Under the pieces are notes generated by a model, which was given only the letters and a program-made list of their open reading frames with translations, had not been told where the DNA came from and made no database searches. The translations under genes were made by a program, and so were the position numbers. From assembly GCA_040766885.1 (NCBI GenBank), contig JAXGPP010000001.1:124001-188000 (forward strand): DNA of 64,000 nt. The letters are read 5' to 3'. Shown piece after piece: positions 34,134-42,325 of the stretch (the first letter of the stretch is position 1; each line of letters opens with the position of its first letter). Source of the DNA: JAXGPP01 sp040766885 (GTDB taxonomy: Bacteria > Planctomycetota > Planctomycetia > Pirellulales > Thermoguttaceae).

Positions 34134-36503
34134 ATGCCGCTGAACATCTTCGGAATCCGGCATCACGGTCCCGGCTGCGCCCGCAGCTTGCTGGCGGCGC
34201 TTGAGGAGCTTACGCCCGACGTGCTGGTCGTCGAGGGGCCGGCCGACGCGGAGGATGCCCTGCCGATGTCGACGAATGCGGGGATGAAGCCCCCGGTGGC
34301 GATGCTCATCTACCCGCCCGATGAGCCGCGCCGGGCCGTGTACTATCCCTTTGCCGAGTTTTCGCCGGAATGGCAGGCCATCCGCTGGGCGTTTTCACGC
34401 GGAGTGCCGGTACGGCTCATGGACTTGCCCCAGTCGCACCAGTTGGCGATCGAAGCCGAGGCGGAGAAGGCGGCGAACGAAGCAGCCCGACAAGACGAGG
34501 ATGGCGCTTCAGAAGAGTCAGCTTCGCCCGACGACGCTGCGGCCGAGAGTGGCGCGGATTCGACCAGCGAAGAGAGCCGGTCGACCGACGAGAACGGTCG
34601 CACCTGGCGGACCGATCCGTTGGCGCTACTGGCAGAGGCCGCCGGTTACAAGGACCATGAACTCTGGTGGGAACAACAGGTCGAGCGCCGCAAGAACGCC
34701 ACGGGGCTCTTCGAGGCCATTCTCGAGGCGATGAGGACGGTTCGGGAGGAGACCGGCGCCCGCAACGATCGCGACCTGCTGCGCGAGGCCTATATGCGGC
34801 GGGTTCTTCGCGGCGTCGTAAAGGAAAGGCACGGACGGATCGCGGTTGTCTGCGGAGCCTGGCACGCGCCGGTGCTCGATGAACCGTCGCTTGGCGGCGA
34901 GCGTGAAGGCATCACCGCTAGGGACGACGAAGCCCGGCTCAAGGGGATGCCAAAACGCAAGACGGCGACGACGTGGATTCCCTGGACCTTCACCCGGCTG
35001 GCGTACCGCAGCGGCTACGGCGCCGGGGTCGAATCGCCCGGTTGGTACGCGCATCTGTGGCATTCACCCGAACGGGCAGCGACCCGGTGGGTGGCAACGG
35101 TCGCCCGGTTGCTGCGGGAGAAAGACCTCGACGCCTCGTCGGCGAGTGTCATCGAAGCGGTTCGACTGGCCGACGCGCTGGCCGCGATGCGCGAGTTGCG
35201 TTCGCCGGGCCTGACCGAACTGAACGAGGCCGTCCTGAGCGTGCTCTGCCACGGCGATGCCGCACCGATGCGGCTCATCCGCCGCCGTCTGGAAATCGGC
35301 GACGTGCTGGGCGAGGTGCCGGCCGACGCGCCGTCGACGCCGCTGGCGCGCGATCTCGCTGAACTGCAGAGCCGGCTCCGCCTCAAGCCGTCGTCCGAGA
35401 TTCGCCATCTCGATCTCGATCTGCGGAAGGAGAACGACCTCAGTCGAAGTCATTTGCTCCATCGGCTGCGACTGCTCGGCATTCCGTGGGGCACGCTCCA
35501 ACAAAGCGGGGGCCGCGCGTCGACGTTCCACGAGGTCTGGCAGATCGAATGGAAGCCCGAGTTCGCCGTGGCGATCATCGAAGCCAATGTGTGGGGAAAC
35601 ACCGTCGAGGCCGCTGCCACGGCCCGGGTAGTCCATGACGCCGATCGAGCCCCCGCGTTGCCGGCAATCACCGAACTGTTCGACGCCACCATCCTGGCTG
35701 GCTTGGACCAGGCGGTCGAACCGCTCTTGTCGCGGATCCAGACCCAGGCGGCCGTTGCCGCTGACGTGCGACACCTCATGGACGCGGTCCTGCCGCTGGC
35801 GCGCGTCGCGCGGTACGGCGATGTCCGCGGCACCCAGGCGGATCGGGTGATGCCGATTCTCGTCGGCATGTTCGAGAGGGCGCTGGTTGGCTTGCCGGCA
35901 GCCTGCTCGGCGCTGGACGACGAAGCCGCCGCCCGAATGCTGGAGAGCATCGGCTGCACGCAGCAGGCACTCGATATCCTCAACCGGGACGATCTGCACG
36001 CGGAATGGCAGTCGCGGATCCGCACGATTATGCACAGCGACGTGCACGGGCTCCTGCGCGGCTGGTGTTGCCGGCTGCTGCTGGAGAAGCGAAGTCTCGA
36101 CGAAGACGAACTCTATCGCACAGCGCGCCTCGCCTTGTCACCGGTCAATCCGCCGGCCGAGTGCGCAGCTTGGGCCACTGGCCTGCTGAAGGGGAGCGGT
36201 CTTCTGCTGCTCCACCAGGACGACGTATGGCGCGTATTCGACCGCTGGCTGAGCGAGCTTGAAGGGGAAGTGTTCACGGAAATGCTGCCGCTCTTGCGGA
36301 GGGCGTTTGCCGATTTCACTCATTCCGAACGGCGACAAATGGGTGAGAAGGTGAAGCACCTCCGACGTGAAGAACGCCGGCCGGCCGGCGCGCCGTCAGC
36401 GGCAATGGCCCCGGCCGCCGACATCGACCTGGAGCGGGCGCGGCTTGCCCTGCCCGTGCTGGCTCATATTCTGGGAGTGCCTTATGACGGCGATCAGCGA
36501 TGA
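34134..36503 (+). CDS. DUF5682 family protein
   Basis: A 789-residue cytoplasmic protein starting MPLNIFGIRHHGPGCARSL, the hallmark of DUF5682 (E. coli YehM type). The N-terminal third looks like a TraB/ChaN-type fold: GIRHHGPG at strand 1, VVEGPADAE near residue 34 and AVVCGAWHAPVL near 238-249 could form an acid/His active site. A disordered Glu/Ser/Asp-rich insertion (about 115-155) splits it. The C-terminal two thirds are helical. The gene begins 15 nt after the ATPase stop and overlaps the VWA gene by 20 bases. Confidence 0.85.
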   Translation: MPLNIFGIRHHGPGCARSLLAALEELTPDVLVVEGPADAEDALPMSTNAGMKPPVAMLIYPPDEPRRAVYYPFAEFSPEWQAIRWAFSRGVPVRLMDLPQSHQLAIEAEAEKAANEAARQDEDGASEESASPDDAAAESGADSTSEESRSTDENGRTWRTDPLALLAEAAGYKDHELWWEQQVERRKNATGLFEAILEAMRTVREETGARNDRDLLREAYMRRVLRGVVKERHGRIAVVCGAWHAPVLDEPSLGGEREGITARDDEARLKGMPKRKTATTWIPWTFTRLAYRSGYGAGVESPGWYAHLWHSPERAATRWVATVARLLREKDLDASSASVIEAVRLADALAAMRELRSPGLTELNEAVLSVLCHGDAAPMRLIRRRLEIGDVLGEVPADAPSTPLARDLAELQSRLRLKPSSEIRHLDLDLRKENDLSRSHLLHRLRLLGIPWGTLQQSGGRASTFHEVWQIEWKPEFAVAIIEANVWGNTVEAAATARVVHDADRAPALPAITELFDATILAGLDQAVEPLLSRIQTQAAVAADVRHLMDAVLPLARVARYGDVRGTQADRVMPILVGMFERALVGLPAACSALDDEAAARMLESIGCTQQALDILNRDDLHAEWQSRIRTIMHSDVHGLLRGWCCRLLLEKRSLDEDELYRTARLALSPVNPPAECAAWATGLLKGSGLLLLHQDDVWRVFDRWLSELEGEVFTEMLPLLRRAFADFTHSERRQMGEKVKHLRREERRPAGAPSAAMAPAADIDLERARLALPVLAHILGVPYDGDQR

Positions 36504-37653
36504 CGAACGCTTGAAGCGCTGGCGGCTTGTGCTGGGCAAGCCCTCGCAATCGGCCGACGACGGCGAAGGGATTCCGTTTGAATTGCATGGCGATGACCTG
36601 CAGATGGACCGGGTGCTCGAGGCCCTCTACGATTCCGACCGTTCGGCAGGATTGGGAAGCTCCTGCCCGAGCGTGAACCGTTGGCTGGGCGACATTCGCA
36701 CCTACTTTCCCACGTCGGTTGTCCAGGTGATGCAGAAGGACGCCCTGGAACGGCTCAAGCTCAACCAGATGTTGCTCGAGCCCGAAACGCTCGAAGCGAT
36801 CGACGCCGACGTGCATCTGATCGGCACGCTGCTGTCGCTCAAGAACGTCATTCCGAAGAAGACCAAGGAAACCGCCCGCCGGGTTGTCCGCAAGGTCGTC
36901 GATGAGTTGGAGCGGAGGCTCCGCAACCCGATGACCGAAGCGGTTCGCGGTGCACTGAATAAGGCGACCCGCACGCATCGGCCGCGGGCCGGTGAGATCG
37001 ACTGGGATCGCACGATCCGCAAGAACCTCCACAACTATATTCCCGAGCGCGGCACGATCATCGCCGAGCGGCTTGTGGGCTACGGCCGCAAGCGGTCGTC
37101 GCTCCGTGACATCATCCTCTGCATCGACCAGAGCGGCTCGATGGCCACATCGATCGTCTATTCGAGCGTGTTCGGCGCGGTGCTCGCTTCGCTCCGCGCC
37201 GTGACCACGAAAATGGTCGTCTTCGACACCGAAGTGGTCGATCTGACTGAGCACCTCCAGGACCCAGTCGATGTCCTCTTCGGAACCCAGCTTGGGGGCG
37301 GCACGGATATCAATCGTGCCGTGGGTTATTGTCAGCGGCTCATCAGCAGGCCGTCACAGACGATCTTCGTGCTCATTTCGGACCTCATCGAAGGGGGTGT
37401 TGAGGAGCAGCTTCTTCGTCGCACCGCGGAGATCATCGGTTCCGGTACGACGATGATCTGCCTCCTGGCCCTGAGCGACGGCGGCTCACCCTGTTATGAC
37501 GAGGGACTGGCGGCTAAGATGTCGTCGCTGGGCGCGCCGGCTTTCGCCTGCACGCCGGACCTGTTCCCCGACCTGATGGCCTCCGCGATCCAGAAGCGTG
37601 ACATCGCCACCTGGGCGGCCCGGCACGACATCGTCGTCCGCGCAAGCGGTTGA
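36484..37653 (+). CDS. VWA-domain protein, MoxR partner (YehP-like)
   Basis: A 389-residue cytoplasmic protein. The first 200 residues are helical and charged; the VWA domain follows with a complete metal-ion site: DQSGS at 215-219 and GGGTD at 271-275. Start ATG 36484 lies inside the end of the DUF5682 gene (20-base overlap), pointing to coupled expression. VWA proteins next to MoxR ATPases act as substrate or metal-dependent adaptors. This is the last gene of the five-gene cluster; the following gene starts 89 nt later and is a secreted enzyme. Confidence 0.9.
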   Translation: MTAISDDERLKRWRLVLGKPSQSADDGEGIPFELHGDDLQMDRVLEALYDSDRSAGLGSSCPSVNRWLGDIRTYFPTSVVQVMQKDALERLKLNQMLLEPETLEAIDADVHLIGTLLSLKNVIPKKTKETARRVVRKVVDELERRLRNPMTEAVRGALNKATRTHRPRAGEIDWDRTIRKNLHNYIPERGTIIAERLVGYGRKRSSLRDIILCIDQSGSMATSIVYSSVFGAVLASLRAVTTKMVVFDTEVVDLTEHLQDPVDVLFGTQLGGGTDINRAVGYCQRLISRPSQTIFVLISDLIEGGVEEQLLRRTAEIIGSGTTMICLLALSDGGSPCYDEGLAAKMSSLGAPAFACTPDLFPDLMASAIQKRDIATWAARHDIVVRASG

Positions 37654-37742
37654 GGGTGGAAGCCGCGGGGCCGCCTCGGACCGACGCAGAAACCGCTCGC
37701 CGGCGGGCCATTGCACGTCATAGCACCGAGACGAGGCGCCTG

Positions 37743-40700
37743 ATGAGAGCACTCTCCCTGCGAACCGGCATCGTGTTCACAATACTGTTGGCCTCGGCTG
37801 TGTCGGCTGCCGAGCCCGATGCTGCCGTTCCATCGCCCGCCGACCGTCTGGCGCAGGGTTTCGCACGGCCGCCCGAGACCACGAAGCCGTGGTGCTACTG
37901 GTACTGGATCAGCGACAACATCTCCAGGGACGGAATCACGCGTGACCTGGAGGCGATGGCTCGCTTCGGTATCGGCGAAGCGCTGATTGGCAACGTCTTT
38001 CTTGACGACGTTCCCGCCGGACGGATCAAGGTCTTGAGCGACGAATGGTGGGACTTGGTCGAGCACGCGATCCGCGAAGGGGGCCGCGTCGGCGTGAACA
38101 TCGGCATGTTCAATTGCCCCGGTTGGAGCCAGTCGGGCGGGCCTTGGATCAAGCCGTCGCAGTCGATGCGGTATCTTGTTTCATCGGAGACTCGTGTCAC
38201 AGGGCCTTCGCAGCTCAGCGCCAGGCTGCCGGTACCCGCCGAGGAGTTCCAGGATGTGGTGGTGCTTGCGATGCCTGCCCCCGAGGAAGATGCCGATTCA
38301 TTGACCCTTCACGCGCCGAAGCTGACGTGCACTCCGCCGGTAGCCGACGCGGCGCGAATGGTGGATGGCCGTCTGGAGACGGTCACCGCGCTTCCGACGG
38401 GCGCGATGCAAGGTGACAAAGCTCTGGCGATTGACATCGAACTGCCCAAACCGATCGCCGTCCGCAGCCTGTCGATTACCCCCGCCGATTCGGCTTGGGC
38501 GGCCGACTGCGAACTGCAGGTGGGCGACGGGGCGGGCAACTTTCGCCCGGTGCGGTCGTTCCACTTTGATCGCTCGAACATGGCCCGACATGTCGGCCCG
38601 ATGCCCCAGGGACCGGTGGCGATCGCGCTCGAAGCCGTGCGCGCGAGGCAATTCCGCCTGGTAATCCGCCGCGCAAGCGGAAAGCCAAGCATCGCCGAGA
38701 TCGCGTTGTCGGCAGCCGCGCGGCTCGAGTCGTACGTCGAAAAACAACTGGGCAAGATGCATCCCACGCCTCTGCCCATGTGGGACGCCTATCTCTGGCC
38801 GGCGCAGGCAGAGCCCGAATCGCCGGGGCTGACAGTCCCGTCGGATCAGGTGCACGATCTCACCGCGAAAATGGACGCCGAGGGACATTTGACTTGGGAT
38901 GTACCCGCAGGCGATTGGATTATCTTGCGCACCGGTATGGCGCCCACGGGAACGCGCAATTCGCCGGCCTCGCCAGAAGGGCAAGGGCTGGAAGTGGACA
39001 AGATGAACCGCGCCGCTGCCCAAGCCCATTTCGAAGCCTTCATCGGCGAGGTACTGCGGCGGATACCCGCGGCCGAGCGCACCGCGTTTAAGCACGTCGT
39101 GGCTGACAGCTACGAGATGGGATCGCAGAACTGGACCGATGGCTTCGGGGCGACTTTTCGATCGCGATACGGTTACGACCCCCTGCCCTGGTTGCCCGTT
39201 CTAACGGGTCGGATTGTCGGCAGCGCTGACCAGTCAAACCGCTTTCTCTGGGACCTGCGGCGGCTGGTGGCCGATCATGTCGCCGTCGACTATGTGGGTG
39301 GCCTTCGCGACCTGTGCCGCCCGCACGGATTGCAGCTCTGGTTGGAGAACTATGGTCATTGGGGCTTCCCGGCCGAATTCCTGCAGTACGGCGGGCAGTC
39401 AGATCGTGTGGGGGGCGAATTTTGGGTGACGGGTGACCTCGGTTCGATCGAATGCCGCGCCGCGTCGTCGGCCGCGAATACGTACGGCTTTCCGTTCGTT
39501 TCCGCCGAGGCATTCACCGGTGGGCCGCCATTCCAGACTGCCCCGTGGGGGACCAAGGCCCGCGGCGACTGGGCCTTCTGCGAAGGGATCAATCATTTCG
39601 TGCTGCACGTTTATATCCATCAACCTTGGGAAGACCGCAGTCCGGGGGTAAACGCCTGGTTCGGCACCGAATTCAACCGGCATAACACCTGGTTTGCGGC
39701 GGCCGGCGCTTGGACGGACTATTTGCGGCGGTGTTCGTTCATGCTGCAGCAAGGGACGCGCGCCGCCGACATCGCTTATTTCATCGGTGAAGATACGCCG
39801 AAGATGACCGGTATTCGGCGGCCGGAGCTGCCGCCGGGTTATGATTTCGACTACATCAATGCCGAGGTAATCCTCACCAGGCTCGAGGCTCGCGACGGTG
39901 TGCTCGTATTGCCGCACGGGGCCCCATATCACGTGCTCGTGCTTCCTGAGCAATCCACGATGCGTCCCGAACTCTTGAGGAAGATCCGAGAGCTGGTCCG
40001 CTCCGGCGCGACCGTATTGGGGCCGCCGCCCCAGCGGTCACCGAGCATGGAAAACTACCCCCAGTGCGATGTCGAGGTTCAGCGACTGGCCGCAGAAATG
40101 TGGGGACGGGGCGAAGCGGGAAGCCGACAATTCGGCCGCGGGGCCGTCGTTTGGGGACAGAGCCTCGACGAGGTCTTGGATTCGATGAACGCGGGTCCCG
40201 ACTTCGTGAGCGAAACGCCGCTCCGCTATACGCATCATCGAGCGGGCGCCTCTGACATCTACTTCGTGGCCAACCCTCGGCCGGAGGAAGTCAGCACGAC
40301 GGCCGCGTTTCGCGCAGGTCGGCGTTTGCCGGAACTGTGGTGGCCGGAAACCGGCCGCACCGAACAACCGGCGGTCTACCAGTTCACCGACACTGGAGTG
40401 CAGATGCCGCTGGTGCTCGCGCCGCATGAGTCGGTGTTCGTGGTGTTCCGCCATTCGGCCGAGGGCGCCGACCCGGTCATCTCCGTCACCCGCGACGGCG
40501 AGCCGATTCTTGATACTGAGCTTCAGCTCGATAACGTGCAACGCCGCGGTGGGACCGAATCGCCGGGCAGCGACTTCAGCATTGCCGTGTGGGTCAAACC
40601 GGCGGCGGACACGACGCTCTTGCCCGAGGCGAACACGGGCGTACATGGAATGGCGGAACCACGAAACGACGCGATCTTCCCGCCCCACGGGCAGGCATTC

Positions 40701-41705
40701 GGGGGCGGCGGCCATGCGGGTAGCGGTTTGACGGTGGGCCGCAATGGAGTGTGCGTTTTCGAGCACGGCTCGAACTACTTCGCTCCGGTGCTCGTGCATC
40801 CGGCCAAGATTGACGACTGGACGCACGTGGCGGTCGTTTATCGCGAGAACCAGCCGCACCTGTATCTCGATGGTCGGCTCGCCCGCCGCGGTTTGAAAAG
40901 CCGTTTTACGGTGCATTCGGGCGTGGGGACGGCCGGTGGCGGCGGTACGCCTTTCCGCGGTGAGATCGGCAGCTTCGAGCCATTTCCGCGCGCGCTGGCC
41001 GAGGGCGAAATCACGGCGCTCGTCAAGTCGATGCCCCGTCCGGGGACTCGATTGGCCGCGCGCGCCATCCAATTGGTCCACGATGATACTGGCGACGTAA
41101 TCGGCCGGGCTTGGCAAACGGGTACCTACACGCTGCGAACAGCGGCTGGAAAGACGCACTCGGTGGCGGTTACCACTGCGGCTCGACCGATCGAGATTAC
41201 CGGCCCCTGGGAGGTGGAGTTCACTCCCGGCTGGGGCGCACCAGATCAGGTCCGCTTCGAGCGGCTGGTGGACTGGGCGGAGCATCCCGATCAGGCCATC
41301 CGTCACTACTCGGGTAGTGCGGTCTACGCAACGACATTCGAATTACCCCGCACGATGGACGGCAAGACACTCTGTCTGCGGCTGGGAAAGGTTCGCGACT
41401 TGGCTCGCGTACGGTTGAACGGCAGCGAGGTGGGCACGCTTTGGCTCGCACCGTGGAGCATTGACGTGACGTCGGTAGTAAAGCCGGGTACCAACGTACT
41501 GGAAGTCGAGGTCGTGAATTCGTGGAACAATCGACTCGTGGGCGATTCCCGTCTCTCTCCAGAACAGCGCCGGACTTTCCTCGCGGTCGATACGCTTTCC
41601 AAGAATGCTCCGCTACTTCCGGCTGGGTTGCTGGGCCCGGTAACGCTGGAAGCTGCGGAAACCTTGAAGGTGGGGAAAGTAGGGCCGGCCAGCGATGTGG
41701 ACTGA
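37743..41705 (+). CDS. Secreted GH106 alpha-L-rhamnosidase-like enzyme with LamG insert
   Basis: A 1320-residue protein with a signal peptide (residues 1-21, RTGIVFTILLASAVSAAE). It resembles the GH106 family: FARPPETTKPWCYWYWISDNIS near the start, VGVNIGMFNCPGWSQSGGPWI, and FVLHVYIHQPWEDRSPG followed by WFGTEFNRHNTWF. A LamG/concanavalin-like module is inserted at about residues 940-1095 (FSIAVWVKPAADTTLL ... DDWTHVAVVYRENQPHLYLDGRLARRG). A C-terminal galactose-binding-like sandwich (1150-1300) follows. It would remove alpha-L-rhamnose from polysaccharides outside the cytoplasm. ATG 37743 marks the signal peptide; the frame is open to 37650. Confidence 0.85.
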   Translation: MRALSLRTGIVFTILLASAVSAAEPDAAVPSPADRLAQGFARPPETTKPWCYWYWISDNISRDGITRDLEAMARFGIGEALIGNVFLDDVPAGRIKVLSDEWWDLVEHAIREGGRVGVNIGMFNCPGWSQSGGPWIKPSQSMRYLVSSETRVTGPSQLSARLPVPAEEFQDVVVLAMPAPEEDADSLTLHAPKLTCTPPVADAARMVDGRLETVTALPTGAMQGDKALAIDIELPKPIAVRSLSITPADSAWAADCELQVGDGAGNFRPVRSFHFDRSNMARHVGPMPQGPVAIALEAVRARQFRLVIRRASGKPSIAEIALSAAARLESYVEKQLGKMHPTPLPMWDAYLWPAQAEPESPGLTVPSDQVHDLTAKMDAEGHLTWDVPAGDWIILRTGMAPTGTRNSPASPEGQGLEVDKMNRAAAQAHFEAFIGEVLRRIPAAERTAFKHVVADSYEMGSQNWTDGFGATFRSRYGYDPLPWLPVLTGRIVGSADQSNRFLWDLRRLVADHVAVDYVGGLRDLCRPHGLQLWLENYGHWGFPAEFLQYGGQSDRVGGEFWVTGDLGSIECRAASSAANTYGFPFVSAEAFTGGPPFQTAPWGTKARGDWAFCEGINHFVLHVYIHQPWEDRSPGVNAWFGTEFNRHNTWFAAAGAWTDYLRRCSFMLQQGTRAADIAYFIGEDTPKMTGIRRPELPPGYDFDYINAEVILTRLEARDGVLVLPHGAPYHVLVLPEQSTMRPELLRKIRELVRSGATVLGPPPQRSPSMENYPQCDVEVQRLAAEMWGRGEAGSRQFGRGAVVWGQSLDEVLDSMNAGPDFVSETPLRYTHHRAGASDIYFVANPRPEEVSTTAAFRAGRRLPELWWPETGRTEQPAVYQFTDTGVQMPLVLAPHESVFVVFRHSAEGADPVISVTRDGEPILDTELQLDNVQRRGGTESPGSDFSIAVWVKPAADTTLLPEANTGVHGMAEPRNDAIFPPHGQAFGGGGHAGSGLTVGRNGVCVFEHGSNYFAPVLVHPAKIDDWTHVAVVYRENQPHLYLDGRLARRGLKSRFTVHSGVGTAGGGGTPFRGEIGSFEPFPRALAEGEITALVKSMPRPGTRLAARAIQLVHDDTGDVIGRAWQTGTYTLRTAAGKTHSVAVTTAARPIEITGPWEVEFTPGWGAPDQVRFERLVDWAEHPDQAIRHYSGSAVYATTFELPRTMDGKTLCLRLGKVRDLARVRLNGSEVGTLWLAPWSIDVTSVVKPGTNVLEVEVVNSWNNRLVGDSRLSPEQRRTFLAVDTLSKNAPLLPAGLLGPVTLEAAETLKVGKVGPASDVD

Positions 41706-42325
41706 GGTGATTGGGCGCGATCTCGCCCTCGGTCAGGATTGTCAGGATTACGGAAGATATGCGGCTTGGCGGTTAGAACTGGTCGGCATTGGGTCGTCTG
41801 GGATGATCGCCAAGAGGCAGACGGTCGTAACGCTGTTGTGGCGAGAAACGTTTTCGCGGCAGGCGTTCATCGACTTCGCCGATAGAAAGCATAGCGGTTG
41901 TCTGCCGCTGCCGATGTGCTGGTGGGGAGTGCCAGCCGGTGGATGCTCCGCCCGAGTAGACGAGCCAGTTTATAGGCGACCGAAATTCCGGGACTCCGGG
42001 CGGCCCACCCAGTTTGAGATTCGCCGAAGACTAGCCAGACAAGGGCAAATGCCCTGGTGTGTGCAGCGTCGTTCGGGCGAGTGTCAGCAGGCGGCAAAGA
42101 CAGCCGGGCTAGGCCAGTGCTGCGGTTTCGAGGCAGTCGTGGTAGGTGCGACCGCCTCGGGCGGCCGCGCCTGTCCCGCCAGGCGATTCCTCCTGGCCTA
42201 AGCTGCAAGGCCGCACTCTCGCGGTGAAGTGCGAGCATGAGCTACAACGGCCCTTCGGCGCGCCGCGGTGAGCCGCCGAAGGGCCGTAGCATTTCTTGGC
42301 ACACGACTCTTGAAGTCGTCGCCGG
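41706..42325. other. 620-bp intergenic region without a recognisable gene
   Basis: No frame here has protein-like composition, start context or motifs. It holds a weak hairpin just after the rhamnosidase stop (GGGCG-CGATCT-CGCCC, 41713-41728), a tandem GTCAGGATT repeat (about 41733-41750), a hairpin AGGGC-AAAT-GCCCT near 42041-42054, a CGCACT/AGTGCG hairpin just before 42235 and the strong terminator described separately. It separates convergent transcription units. Confidence 0.6.
42241..42290 (-). terminator. Terminator hairpin at the end of the polysaccharide operon
   Basis: A perfect 13-bp inverted repeat, CGGCCCTTCGGCG (42248-42260) and CGCCGAAGGGCCG (42274-42286), with further pairing GCTA/TAGC outside. 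It lies 36 nt beyond the stop of the last minus-strand gene of the operon. No T-run follows on the minus strand, so efficiency is uncertain; the plus strand has ATTTCTT after it and may also be served. Confidence 0.5.

Noticed and set aside
41695..42201. 168-codon frame in the gap after the rhamnosidase gene
   Set aside because: Irregular composition, no Shine-Dalgarno and no motif; treated as non-coding.
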